The notes under the pieces are model-generated. The model did not search any database. It worked only from the letters and a program-made list of their open reading frames with translations, and had not been told where the DNA came from. From Clostridium bowmanii (lineage in GTDB: Bacteria; Bacillota; Clostridia; Clostridiales; Clostridiaceae), in the NCBI RefSeq assembly GCF_018861315.1, contig NZ_JAHLDL010000025.1, positions 1-64,000 on the forward strand: a stretch of DNA of 64,000 nucleotides, written 5' to 3'. The position numbers and the translations under genes are program-made. This document shows positions 1 through 9,702 of this stretch, in pieces (the first letter of the stretch is position 1; each line of letters starts with the position of its first letter).

Positions 1-72
1 ATAAAACTAAAAATTCCTTTTTGTAAATAATTGTAAATAAATATCTTTTAAGTAAATAATTAGTTTCTAAAT

Positions 73-460
73 TCATTCAGCGGAATATAAGATATATAGT
101 AATTTTGCAAGATACCGAACCCCTTCAGGCTCTACAACAGGAACATTTTCAACATATTTTTGTAATGTTTCCCTACTATCCATATTAAAATCATATATTT
201 TAACTCTATCTTCTACCATGAAATCATCAGAGGTGTTCATCCTTATAGGACCACCTATTAGCGCTCACTTAAACTTCCCGCCAATAACAATGGCAGTTGC
301 AAAATGAACTAATCCACTTGGACACACAAGTTTGTCTCTCAGAATAAATTGTTTCACTAAATTCATCAATCTTAAAACATAATACACCGGTAACCTTATT
401 ATAAGTTTTAAGATTATCTTTTAAATTTTCTTCATCTAAACTGCACTTTTGTAGATACAT
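73..460 (-). pseudogene. PocR sensor-domain regulator, broken fragment
   Basis: The reading frame starts at an ATG at 460 behind a good AGGGGGA site. It shows the N-terminal pattern of a PocR ligand-sensing domain (EENLKDNLKTYNKVTG), then a frameshift near 320. After it the next frame reads CPSGLVHFATAIVIGG, an in-frame TGA, then ALIGGPIRMNTSDDF and VEPEGVRYLAKLLYILYSAE. The Cys-x2-GL-hydrophobic stretch followed by a GG-containing strand is what I know from PocR domains, usually fused to an AraC or histidine-kinase output. No output domain follows. At least one frameshift and one stop, plus a missing C-terminus, make this a dead gene. The family call rests on pattern memory and is fairly good, not certain. 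Confidence 0.6.
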
Positions 461-568
461 TAAATTATCCCCCTGTTTAAGATATAATAAAATCCATAAA
501 CTTGAATTTCTGTTAACGCCGCAAATTCAGTACTGTTGTGTTTTATCTTAGAATTAGTGTATTGTTTT

Positions 569-1828
569 TTATTCATAAGTCACAAAGTTTCTTCCTATAT
601 ATAACGCACAACATAATAATATAACACCAGAAAAAATCATTTGAACCTGTTGTCCTTTTACTATCATTCCTAAAAAATTAACATTAAGTATATTAGTAAC
701 TTCTATAATCCAAGCACCTAAAAATGCACTACAAAATCCAACTAAACCTCCGCATAAGGCATTTACACCAAGATATATTGTTTTTGATTTTTCAGGTGCA
801 CAATTATACTGAAAATTCATTAATGACATACCAATTGCAGCCCATCCTATATTTCCAATCAATGTTGCAATTGGTGTATACCATAGTGCATTTTTCTCCA
901 CTGTAAAAACCAACATTATTTGACCAACTGCAATAAATACAATAGCTAGCTGCGTAACTTTTTCCCAGGTAACTTTCATAGCTTTTTTACTCCACCATTT
1001 TATTACAATTATTTTTAGAATTGCAACTACGACGGCAAGGGTCATTACATACATATAGCTTAACTTTAATGTTGTTAACTGATATATCCCCAAAAATGGA
1101 ATTGATATTTGTATAGCGATATTCCAAGTACACCATACAACCATAAATTTTTTAAATGTTTTGTCTTTAAATGGTAAAAGTAAATCTTTTAAATCAAATG
1201 ATGAACTTATATATTCTTTCTTTGTTTCTTTTACATTAATTAATGAGATAAAATCTATTATAGTTGCAACAAACATTGTTATTGATAAAATAATATATCC
1301 TGTTATCATTTTATCCTTACCAGCAAAATAGCTTATAATATATCCCATTATTAAAGCTGCACTTGAACTAGTTAAAATTAACCACTTTTCACGTATTGCA
1401 AAATATCTTCCTCTTATTTTTAAAGGAGCTATTGCCATTAACCACACAGTAGTAGCTGGTGACATAAATGCTCCAATAACATGTGCACTAATTAAAATAA
1501 TTATTACGGCTATTGGTCTCAGATTATTAGGTAGTATTAATGGTATTAAATACATTAGACTAAACAATAACCTATGTATTAATGCAAAAGTACATACAAA
1601 CCACTTTTCACTCTTTAATCGTTCAACAGCCAAAGCCCCAAATGGTTGCGCCATTGCTGCCATAACTGGAATAGAACTTATTATCCCATTAACAGATTCC
1701 TTTATACCTAAATATTCAAGATAGCCTGATAGCAATATACCACTAGCAAGTACTGCAATTATAGTTGTACAACTAGAATCAACAGTAAAAAACTGTCTAC
1801 TTGCTTTAAATTCATTAGTTCTTCTCAT
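569..1828 (-). CDS. MFS transporter
   Basis: A 419-residue polytopic membrane protein with about twelve hydrophobic segments spread along its length, as in the major facilitator superfamily. The stretch PVMAAMAQPFGALAVERLKS between early helices, and the loop PLKIRGRYFAIREKW in the middle, fit the cytoplasmic loops of MFS sugar porters found in clostridial glycan clusters. It is preceded by AAGGA ten bases before the ATG. It lies downstream of the FAD oxidoreductase, DUF2264 and GH88 genes on the same strand, so it is probably the importer for the unsaturated-uronide oligosaccharide these genes process. The substrate is inferred from neighbours only. Confidence 0.85.
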   Translation of the reverse strand: MRRTNEFKASRQFFTVDSSCTTIIAVLASGILLSGYLEYLGIKESVNGIISSIPVMAAMAQPFGALAVERLKSEKWFVCTFALIHRLLFSLMYLIPLILPNNLRPIAVIIILISAHVIGAFMSPATTVWLMAIAPLKIRGRYFAIREKWLILTSSSAALIMGYIISYFAGKDKMITGYIILSITMFVATIIDFISLINVKETKKEYISSSFDLKDLLLPFKDKTFKKFMVVWCTWNIAIQISIPFLGIYQLTTLKLSYMYVMTLAVVVAILKIIVIKWWSKKAMKVTWEKVTQLAIVFIAVGQIMLVFTVEKNALWYTPIATLIGNIGWAAIGMSLMNFQYNCAPEKSKTIYLGVNALCGGLVGFCSAFLGAWIIEVTNILNVNFLGMIVKGQQVQMIFSGVILLCCALYIGRNFVTYE

Positions 1829-2042
1829 TGATGTAATTTCCTTCGAAGCCTCATCCCCCTTTGTAATAGTCCATCTTACCTCAATACTGCTTATTTAAAA
1901 TCCATATTTAATTATATAAATTTCCTGTTAATTATACCCATCTTGAATTTGAAGGTATATCTCCTTTTATACATGCTAAATATTAACCCTTCTGCTTTAT
2001 CAAAGTTTTTTAAAAAGTATAATGGTAACAGTAATATTCAAA

Positions 2043-3806
2043 TCATTTTATTTTCCATTCCATTAATTTACTATTTACAATCTTTCTTATTTTATTCGCA
2101 TGAGAATATGGCTCACCCTTTCCACCTTTAAATGTAATGATTACATTAAAATCTCCTGCAAATACTCTCTGTTTAAGTATCCTTGATATTTCTTCTCTTA
2201 AGTCCACATGTTCATCACCTATTTTTATAAGTGCCATCATTGATTGCGAAAAATATTGAAAGTAGTATTCTTCATCATTATATATAAATTCATTGTATAT
2301 TTTATTTTTATTGGGCCAGCTTTCGGGGTGCATAAATATATCAGTCAGTAAGGTTACACTATCTCTATCTTTTAATTTACCTATAAGATAAATTGCAGAA
2401 TGTGCTCGTAATTGGTTGAATTTCCTACTTGTCTCTGGAAGAAAGTCATCCCTCTCCTGAGCAATGTGCCTAAGCATAGGAAGAGCATCCACATCACCAA
2501 TAAGCCCAAGTGCAAGTGCACTATTTCTTGATATATGCTCATCATTATCTGAAATCCATAACTTTAAATCTGCTTTAATCTTTTCACCAAGACGTTTAGC
2601 TGACCAAATAGCTATTCCAGGCTTACTTGTACTTAGTCCATTCTTTATTTCTTCTTCGCTTGTCATCCATTTGAATATGCGTATCTTATGAGGGTGCGAT
2701 ATTACTTCCTCGGTACCAACATTATTTTCCTCATTAAGGCATTTTGTTTCTTTAAGCAATGTGGCAAGTTCTACGTAGGGTACCTCTTTAAGTGAAATCC
2801 CTTTCTCAATTGCAAGTAGCGCTACTAATGCTGCTGCTTCACCACATTTTTGCATACTTCTTCTCATTCTTATACATGGTGCAATGTCATGGTTCATTGC
2901 AATGCAGCGACCTGCAGTTATAATACCCTCGAATCCTTTTGGCAAAAGTGCTCCCATTGGAATCGGCAATGAAAAATTTATACCCCAAAGACTTGCTGCC
3001 ACCGTCCAGTCTTGTTGCATCTCACTTTCAAAAGCAACATCTTTTCCATGATTATCAATATTTGAGTAAGCATAAAACAATGGTTTATCAGAAATCTTAT
3101 CATTTTGATAATCCTCAAGTGTAATATTTTCTTCCCCTTCAATGAATCTCCCTTCTCTAAGTCCTAAAAGAGGAGCAAAACCTAACATTCTTCTGTTTTC
3201 TTCATATTTGTCCCACAAATAATTAGGTAATGAGGCCGAATGAACATGAGCATCTGAATATTGTTTTCCATCTAGATGATTAATATATCCACAATCAGTA
3301 AAATGATAAAATTCTATCTGATTATTGAGGAGTTCAATTTGCACATTAGAATAGGGCTGTCCTTGTCCGTCAATCTCTCTACCACTATGTAGCTTACAAT
3401 TTGCTAGGCTACATACCTGTGCATCTGCTGTGCAATCAATGATAACTTTTCCTGCTGCTCGTTTCATCCCATCTATTCCAAACCATTGAATTCCAGTTAC
3501 TTTGTTTTCTTCATAATAAACACCTGTCAGTATAGATTCATAACAAATTTCCACTCCATTTTTTACAGCTTCCTGCTCACATAAATACTTTTTTAATTCT
3601 GGATTAATGCCTACAGCATTAAGATATCCACTGCCTTGCATTTCATTAGCCATTTTATCTATTCTTTCATAATCGCCACCACTAGAGCCATAATAATAAC
3701 CATGTACACCACCAGCAGTTCCTGTACCTCCAAAACAATTTTGTCTTTCAATGCCTAGTACCTTAAGACCTTTTTTTGCCGCTGTAATAGCGGCGAAGGT
3801 TCCCGT
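2043..3806 (-). pseudogene. FAD-dependent oxidoreductase, N-terminally broken
   Basis: The open frame runs from a TGA at 3807-3809 to 2043; the first ATG (3653) lies well inside the conserved domain. Residues before that ATG read TGTFAAITAAKKGLKVLGIERQ, the end of an FAD-binding Rossmann fold (PF12831 family), but the GxGxxG part itself is missing. Later FAD motifs are intact: VIIDCTADAQVCSLANC and GIITAGRCIAMNHDIAPCIR. The last 200 residues look like HEAT-type helical repeats (SALALGLIGDVDALPMLRHI). The frame joins the preceding FAD-type fragment one base out of phase near 3800. These proteins often sit in glycan-degradation clusters; the exact substrate is unknown. As written the product would lack its dinucleotide-binding loop and is probably inactive. 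Confidence 0.7.
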
Positions 3807-4510
3807 TCAATATCAAAAGTTGAAGCAATAGTTGCTAGGCTCCATTTTTTAAGAAAAGCCGGTCTGTTTTGCCAGTAGGAATGCAGTTTATGTCTTGCCT
3901 CTATCCAGTCCTCATCATTACTTACGCTATATTTTAATATGATTTCCTTATCAAATCTTCCTTGCTCAAAACAAACATTTTCATTTTCAATAATTTCGCT
4001 ATTACTAAAAGGAAATAAATTTTCCTCTATAGAGTGGAGCATGGCATTTATACTCTTTGAATAAGTGTATTGTTTAAACTTTGGATGTATTGTTGATGTA
4101 GTATCTATAATCTTATCTGCTGTTATTTTTTGAAATCCAGAGTTGTTATGTAGAGTAATTTCATAAACTTCTTCTATTTTTTTCACCTCAATTACTTCTG
4201 TTATAAACAATGTATTTATACCTAAATTTTTAATGGCCTTGAAAAGTACTGGTGCCACTGCTGGGATATGCACCATCCCAGCTTCACTTAAGATATTCCT
4301 TTGTATCAACTCTTTTTTAAGGTTTTTCCCAAGATGTGAAACTGAATTCCAATTCTTACTACCTATATGATAGCAATCTATAAATTCGTTAGCAACCAGT
4401 CCCGTTCTCTCCACTATCAATGTATCATTAATATTTTCACTTGCAATTCCTATTGCCGTGGCCGTAGCTCCACATATAAAAGTAGAATAATGCGATATAT
4501 TACTTTGCAT
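3755..4510 (-). pseudogene. FAD oxidoreductase-like N-terminal part, truncated
   Basis: A 251-residue frame with a degenerate FAD-binding start (FICGATATAIGIASENINDTL, IVERTGLVANEFIDCY), a middle strand-loop KITADKIIDTTSTIHP like the second FAD motif, and a segment WSLATIASTFDIEREP that normally precedes the C-terminal part. The final residues (PSPLLQRQKKVLRY) are out-of-frame reading into the next FAD gene. So this is either the first half of a long tandem FAD protein or a separate FAD gene whose 3' end was lost in the same deletion that removed the GxGxxG loop downstream. Start at 4510 follows AAGGGGATGACTTAA, overlapping the stop of a short upstream remnant. Same strand as the GH88/DUF2264 operon. 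Confidence 0.6.
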
Positions 4511-4514
4511 TTAA

Positions 4515-4616
4515 GTCATCCCCTTATTAATATTTATAACTATCTTCTTAAGATAATTCCTCCACTTTTCAAACCAATTTATCAACTTTTGTGACTCTTT
4601 TTCCTCTGCTACTATA
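4515..4616 (-). pseudogene. Possible C-terminal remnant of a lost gene
   Basis: A 33-codon open stretch ends in TAA directly abutting the ATG of the FAD-type fragment and reads EKESQKLINWFEKWRNYLKK near its end. It has a stop just upstream and no start. The tight junction (GGGGATGACTTAAATG) is what translationally coupled genes look like, so this may be the tail of a deleted upstream operon gene. I do not recognise the family, and it could be chance. Confidence 0.25.
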
Positions 4617-4622
4617 ACTTAT

Positions 4623-4660
4623 AGAAAAAGGGCAATACATATAATATGTACTGCTCCTTT
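4623..4660 (-). terminator. Rho-independent terminator after DUF2264 gene
   Basis: Inverted repeat AAAAGGaGCAgTACATA / TATGTAcTGCcCTTTT on the minus strand, followed by T-rich sequence, twelve bases beyond the DUF2264 stop codon. It would separate the GH88-DUF2264 pair from the FAD and MFS genes. Confidence 0.55.
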
Positions 4661-4672
4661 TGATAAAGAATC

Positions 4673-6535
4673 TTACTCCATTTTAAGTTCTATAAGTTTC
4701 TTTCCATTCTCACCGTCTATTATAATAATTATGTTATCATGTATTTCCAAGATAGGTGGTTTTTCATAAGCTTTTATGCTATCTAGTGCTTCTGTCTTAA
4801 CGAAAACTGCACTCGCAATCCAATTTATACCCTTTCCAATTGCTCCTGTAAGTGTAGGAATAATAGTTAATGGATGAACTAAATTAGTGTTAGGTTCAGT
4901 ATGAATAATTTCTCCTTTTAAATCACCAAGTAAACATTTTATCCCAGCACAGCCCCAATTTAGCAGTGCAGCAGCCGCACCTTGTGAATATATAACTTGA
5001 TTATCCTTATACGGAACTCTATTTAGTTCATTTGGGATGGCAAACCCACCTTCTGCAATATCAAGTTCCCTATTCGTAGTAATTTTATGAATTCTTACAT
5101 GCCAAGGAAGGCCAGGTATTATCCAAGAACATATCTCTACGTCATTCCATGGTTTCCATAAGGAGTAGATTACATTCTCCTCTATGGTAAATTCCTCACA
5201 TCTTCGTCTTGTTCGGTATAAATTATCCTTCTCCGCAAGTGCTAAATTATTATCATAGGCACCCTGTTCAAGGCCATAGTTACCCTTAGAAACACTAAAA
5301 CCAAATGTATTGGAATATACAAACTTACCGTATTTTGCAGCGCAATGTGCTGGTTCAAATGCTGCGTGCTGCCCAGAAGTAAATGCAAAAACATTTTTAC
5401 CTGTGAATTCTCTACATAAGATCATTCTTGCCTCTTTTTGAACTGATTTTCTCTTAAGTAAAGGCATTGGAAGTTCTTCTGCTTTCCAGAAAGGATGATC
5501 TTCCGAAAGTGCTAAAGGCAAAAATGATTTCATAGCCCAATAAGGAGACCCCGGTGCATTATAACCTTCTGCCATAATTAAATTAGGATAGGCATAACCG
5601 ATAGTAAGTAATCCATCTGGAGTAAAAATATATTGATTAAACCACCAACGTAAATTTCTAAGAAGTAGTCCTTTGATTACTCCAAAGGGTAACGCCTCAA
5701 CGCCTGCAAAAGCAAGTCCACCCCAAAAACAACTCTGCGCAAACCTGTAAGTTAAGCTCCTTCCAAAAGCCAAAGCTGATCCATTCTCTGCAAACCAATA
5801 AATAAAGTCCTTAGCAAATAATGTTGCTCTTTCCTTGAAAATTTTGCTACGCTCGAGGTCATCATTCTCCATGACCTTTGCATAAATAAGACTATAAAAA
5901 TGAAAAGCAAAGGGTATATAATAATCCATCTGCTCCGTATCCCCATCTTTATACCAACCACTAGAAAGATAGAATTCATCCAGACGATTCAAATCATGCT
6001 CCAACATATCTACGTCCCATTCTACACCAACTTTAAGCAATGCTATATTAACAAGAACACGGAAAAATAGCCAATTGGTATCTACTGTTTCACGTTTATT
6101 TGTTTGTCCAATCCAACTAGCTAAGTTTTCTTTTTCCTTTTGGCTTAACCGTTCCCAAGACTTATCTGGTGCAATAAGAAGTGTTAATGCAATAGTTGCG
6201 AGTTCCACCATTTTTTGATCACAATCACCAATATCTCCCCAATATTCATCATTCTCTGGGTCAGTACCACTTCTAATGCCTTTTAAATAGACGTCCCAGT
6301 TATCCCAATCTCCTCCGCCTGCCAGTAATGGTGCTAGCCCCCATAATGGTCTAGCAAAAGCCTCCATCATAGCCGTTTTTTCATTACATCTTGAAAAAGT
6401 ATTCCCTAAATCTAAAAACGCTCCATTTTCACTGAAAAATGGTTTCAATGGATCACAAAGCTGTTTTACTGCAAGTGCCAAGTCACTTTTACTTTTCAAA
6501 GGGTTATTTGTAATTATAGGATAAACATTTCGCAT
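4673..6535 (-). CDS. DUF2264 family protein
   Basis: A 620-residue cytoplasmic protein matching the DUF2264 pattern: an alpha/alpha-barrel N-terminal half with FARPLWGLAPLLAGGGDWD, WGDIGDCDQKMVELATIAL and GWYKDGDTEQMDYYIPFAFH, then a beta-rich C-terminal part. As far as I recall, some DUF2264 proteins have been assigned to CAZy family GH154 with beta-glucuronidase-type activity, which would fit the GH88 gene 25 bp upstream; this assignment should be checked. No signal peptide. It forms a two-gene operon with the GH88 gene and ends at a hairpin terminator. Confidence 0.85.
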   Translation of the reverse strand: MRNVYPIITNNPLKSKSDLALAVKQLCDPLKPFFSENGAFLDLGNTFSRCNEKTAMMEAFARPLWGLAPLLAGGGDWDNWDVYLKGIRSGTDPENDEYWGDIGDCDQKMVELATIALTLLIAPDKSWERLSQKEKENLASWIGQTNKRETVDTNWLFFRVLVNIALLKVGVEWDVDMLEHDLNRLDEFYLSSGWYKDGDTEQMDYYIPFAFHFYSLIYAKVMENDDLERSKIFKERATLFAKDFIYWFAENGSALAFGRSLTYRFAQSCFWGGLAFAGVEALPFGVIKGLLLRNLRWWFNQYIFTPDGLLTIGYAYPNLIMAEGYNAPGSPYWAMKSFLPLALSEDHPFWKAEELPMPLLKRKSVQKEARMILCREFTGKNVFAFTSGQHAAFEPAHCAAKYGKFVYSNTFGFSVSKGNYGLEQGAYDNNLALAEKDNLYRTRRRCEEFTIEENVIYSLWKPWNDVEICSWIIPGLPWHVRIHKITTNRELDIAEGGFAIPNELNRVPYKDNQVIYSQGAAAALLNWGCAGIKCLLGDLKGEIIHTEPNTNLVHPLTIIPTLTGAIGKGINWIASAVFVKTEALDSIKAYEKPPILEIHDNIIIIIDGENGKKLIELKME

Positions 6536-6560
6536 AATTTCTCTCCTGCCTTTATATATT

Positions 6561-7748
6561 TTACCAGAATGATTTCCAATCTTTTACGAGTCTAACTAAT
6601 GCTTCAAAGTAGTAATAATCGCCCCAAATATTGCATTCATCTATACCCTTATTGTGTGGTTTTGCATATACCGCATGTAGCAACACACCGTTTGATTCTG
6701 GGCAGTTTTTACTAGTGTAATTTTCCGCAAGAGATTTTACAATATGCATAGCAGCATTCTCATAACTTCTTTTACCAATATCTGTTAAAGGAAGGTTTTT
6801 TGATAATTCAAGTAACCCACAAGCAGCGATTGCTGCTGCTGAACTGTCCCTCTCTTCTTCTCCATTTGTAAATATAATGTCCCAATAAGCTACATAATCC
6901 TCAGGAAGACGATTAATGAAATAGTTCGTAACTTTTTTTGCAAGAAGGATTAAATCGTAGTCTCCAGTATATTTATAGCTTAGAGGAAATCCATATATTC
7001 CCCAAGCTTGACCTCTTGCCCAACAGGAATTATCAGAGTAACCCTGCACGGTTTGTCCGTATTTGGGCTTACCAGTATTGATATCCATAAAGTAAGTATG
7101 GTAGCTAGAAGCATCCTCTCGAATTATATATTTCTCCGCTTGTTTTATATGACTTGCCGCTGCATCATGATATTTTTTATCTCCCGTGATCTCACTAGCC
7201 CAGTACAAAAGTGGCAAATTCATGCAACAATCTATAATCATTCTTCCTCCATTTTCAGGATCATCTGGGTTTCCCCAAGCTTGAATTATACCGGCTTTTT
7301 CAAAATACCTTTCCATCAGCAAATCTGCCGCTTTTATGGCTATGTTCTTTGCTTTTTCACTTCCAGTTAATTTAAAAGCCGCAACACTAGACAATGTATA
7401 TAAAAACCCTAAATCATGTGTACCAGTTCCAATCCTTTCATCTACTCGCTTTTCATAGCTTTCTAATTGAATTTCTGCTACTTTGCGATATTTCTCATCT
7501 TTAGTAACTTCATATGCAAGCCATAGCATACCTGTCCAGAAAGATGAGGTCCATTCTATGTTATCAATAGCTGGATATACATTATGTTCGCTAGCTGGAG
7601 CAGGATATTTATAAGTAAAGGTTTCCATATTTTGATCAATTTTATCAATTATAAAACGGATTGCTTCATTGCAGTATTCCTTTGTTAAAGCTGGTGGCTC
7701 TGAAAACTTTTCTTTATTTTTTATTCCTTCATTAAATATATTTTTCAT
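6561..7748 (-). CDS. GH88 unsaturated glucuronyl hydrolase
   Basis: The start is placed at the ATG at 7748, nine bases after AGGAGG, giving 395 residues; the longer frame to 7778 has no ribosome site. Family GH88 signatures are clear: EWTSSFWTGMLWLAYE, THDLGFLY with Asp112, IIDCCMNLPLLYWAS with Asp173, and SCWARGQAWGIYGF. The two aspartates are 61 residues apart, the same spacing as the catalytic pair Asp88/Asp149 of the Bacillus GL1 enzyme. Such enzymes hydrate the double bond of unsaturated glucuronyl oligosaccharides made by lyases (glycosaminoglycans, xanthan, gellan). No signal peptide, so it acts on imported oligosaccharides. First gene of its operon, divergent from an AraC gene. Confidence 0.93.
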   Translation of the reverse strand: MKNIFNEGIKNKEKFSEPPALTKEYCNEAIRFIIDKIDQNMETFTYKYPAPASEHNVYPAIDNIEWTSSFWTGMLWLAYEVTKDEKYRKVAEIQLESYEKRVDERIGTGTHDLGFLYTLSSVAAFKLTGSEKAKNIAIKAADLLMERYFEKAGIIQAWGNPDDPENGGRMIIDCCMNLPLLYWASEITGDKKYHDAAASHIKQAEKYIIREDASSYHTYFMDINTGKPKYGQTVQGYSDNSCWARGQAWGIYGFPLSYKYTGDYDLILLAKKVTNYFINRLPEDYVAYWDIIFTNGEEERDSSAAAIAACGLLELSKNLPLTDIGKRSYENAAMHIVKSLAENYTSKNCPESNGVLLHAVYAKPHNKGIDECNIWGDYYYFEALVRLVKDWKSFW

Positions 7749-7890
7749 GTAGGTATACCTCCTTAAATTAAAAAGCACAAAATATTTAACGCTATTATGC
7801 TCTTATTTAAGTATACATTAAATATAAGCTTCTTTTTTATTCTTAGTTGTGATAAAATACCGTTAGCTTGTCATTTTGGGAGGGTTATTA

Positions 7891-8772
7891 ATGAAAGAAA
7901 TTTTAAATATTGGTTTTAATTATAATTCTCTAAATACTTCTTATGACTTTGCATATCTAATAACAACAAAGCAACAAAATTGGAATATATTTCATATACA
8001 TGAAGGTATGGAATTTCTATACGTACATGAAGGCAGTGGTTTTGCAATTATTGATCAAAAAATATACGAAATGAGTCCTAGAACCTTAGTTTATTTTAAG
8101 CCTTTTCAACTTCATGGTACAAAAGTATATATGGAGGATTCCTCTGTATACACTAGATCCATTTTATCCTTCGAACCTTCTCAATTAGATGTATATTTAC
8201 AAAGTTTCCCAGACTTAAAGCGCTTTTTTCATATGATTTGGAAGGAACAATTATGTACTCAAATTATATCCTCATTACCTAAAAATAATCCTATTGAGAG
8301 TATGTTCAAGTATTTTAATATTAATTTGAAAACATACTCTAAAACTAAAAACTCAGAAGAATTCACGTTATTTATTATATCTTTTCTACAATTTGTAAAA
8401 ACTATGTGGCCTAAACAAGAGCAAGCAATAGAAGCCATTTCCTCAAGTAATCCCACTTATATTGAAAAAATCATGGAATGGATTGAAGAAAATTACACAA
8501 AAGAATTTCATTTAAATCTCCTAAGCACAGAACTTCATTTATCTCAGTATTACATTGCTCATTTATTTCACAATGCAACAGGAGCCAATATTACAGAATA
8601 CTTAATTGCTCGGAGAATGAGGCAATCTTGCTTGCTCCTTAAAAACAGTAGTTTATCAGTGCAGCAAATCTGCCATGAAGTCGGACTTACTAATGTATCT
8701 TATTTCTGCAAGAAATTTAAAGAACATACTGGAAAGACTCCTTTAAAATATAGGACTAGTAGATCAGTATAA
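7891..8772 (+). CDS. AraC family transcriptional regulator
   Basis: The start is chosen at the ATG at 7891 behind GGGAGGG; the TTG at 7876 would place the ribosome site inside the gene. The N-terminal part is an AraC cupin (HIHEGMEFLYVHEGSGFAII), and residues 190-293 carry two helix-turn-helix units (LNLLSTELHLSQYYIAHLF; SVQQICHEVGLTNVSYFCKK). It is divergent from the GH88-DUF2264 operon across 142 bp, so it most likely senses a sugar from that pathway and activates the operon. The gene converges with the acetylesterase gene with 15 bp between them. Confidence 0.9.
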   Translation: MKEILNIGFNYNSLNTSYDFAYLITTKQQNWNIFHIHEGMEFLYVHEGSGFAIIDQKIYEMSPRTLVYFKPFQLHGTKVYMEDSSVYTRSILSFEPSQLDVYLQSFPDLKRFFHMIWKEQLCTQIISSLPKNNPIESMFKYFNINLKTYSKTKNSEEFTLFIISFLQFVKTMWPKQEQAIEAISSSNPTYIEKIMEWIEENYTKEFHLNLLSTELHLSQYYIAHLFHNATGANITEYLIARRMRQSCLLLKNSSLSVQQICHEVGLTNVSYFCKKFKEHTGKTPLKYRTSRSV

Positions 8773-8787
8773 TATCCATTAGTAATT

Positions 8788-9498
8788 TTATTTTTCATGT
8801 GTCATTTCAATATACTTAATTGCATACCTTTTTCCTAATTCTTTTGCAGCATAAGCATTAAAATGAAGAAAATCTCCAATATGATTAAAACCAGCAGTTT
8901 CAACATAGTCATAGTTGTTAATTTTGTCTTTTAAATCTATTATGGCTGAGTTAATAGTATTTACATAAGGATATTGATTTGTATTAAGAAAATCACCAAT
9001 TTTCCCAGCAATAAAAGGTATATTTTCATCTTTTAAATCTATCCTTAGATCTATAATTGTTTGCAAAAGTCGATCCTTATAATTTAATGCATCTTCTTCA
9101 AGTGCAGAATCACTTTCACCCAATAACCATAATATAGCTTTAATTTCTCCATTTTCCATAGCATCTAAGGCTCTTTTTATAGCATTTTCGTACAAATCTC
9201 CACCCTTAATCCACCTTTCAAGTTTAGTACCTCCAACAGCACATGGAATTAATCCTATGATGCTGGAACTATCATCTTTTAAAATTTCATTGGCAAAAGT
9301 TAAACTAGGACCAACTCCAACTATATCAGGTTTATCAAAATGAACTGGTTCAACAGCTTCTACCCATGAATTGTTTTCATCTAATTTTAATATACGAGAA
9401 TTAGGTGTTTTATCTTCATTGTTAAGTTCACCTCTGCCCGCCATATTTGATTGTCCAATTAATAAATATAAGTCCAAAAGGACTTTTTCTTTACCCAT
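8788..9498 (-). CDS. Sialate O-acetylesterase-like (SASA) carbohydrate esterase
   Basis: A 236-residue cytoplasmic SGNH-type esterase of the SASA family (PF03629). The nucleophile motif LLIGQSNMAGRG gives Ser17, the oxyanion region reads IPCAVGGTKLERW, and the last block contains GDFLHFNAYAAKELG with the likely catalytic His. The usual WHQGESD block appears as WLLGESDS, an altered form that keeps GES-D. Family members remove acetyl groups from sialic acid, xylan or other sugars. It stands alone on this strand with AAAGGAG before the ATG and an 8-bp perfect inverted repeat just upstream, so it probably has its own operator. Substrate not determined. Confidence 0.85.
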   Translation of the reverse strand: MGKEKVLLDLYLLIGQSNMAGRGELNNEDKTPNSRILKLDENNSWVEAVEPVHFDKPDIVGVGPSLTFANEILKDDSSSIIGLIPCAVGGTKLERWIKGGDLYENAIKRALDAMENGEIKAILWLLGESDSALEEDALNYKDRLLQTIIDLRIDLKDENIPFIAGKIGDFLNTNQYPYVNTINSAIIDLKDKINNYDYVETAGFNHIGDFLHFNAYAAKELGKRYAIKYIEMTHEK

Positions 9499-9522
9499 TT
9501 TATGTATTCTCCTTTACATATC

Positions 9523-9544
9523 CAGTGTACCTGCTTGTACACTG
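9523..9544. promoter_or_regulatory. Palindromic operator-like site before esterase gene
   Basis: CAGTGTAC, six bases, then GTACACTG: a perfect 8-bp inverted repeat starting 25 bp upstream of the esterase ATG. There is no T-run on either side, so it is more like a protein-binding site than a terminator. Confidence 0.5.
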
Positions 9545-9702
9545 ACTGATTTTACTCTTTTAAAAATAATTATAACATATGTGGTCAAAATCATAGGATA
9601 TTTTGACATGAATATCTAAAGAAAGTTGAAGAATTTAGAGTTATAATTACTTATAATTAATTTGATATATAAAATTAACCCCATAACAAGAGGAGGACGA
9701 AA

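Noticed and set aside
1-72. Coding content at the left edge
   Set aside because: AT-rich sequence with no usable frame or signal.
7876-7890. Earlier TTG start for the AraC gene at 7891
   Set aside because: The GGGAGGG ribosome site lies between it and the ATG, so the ATG is the real start.
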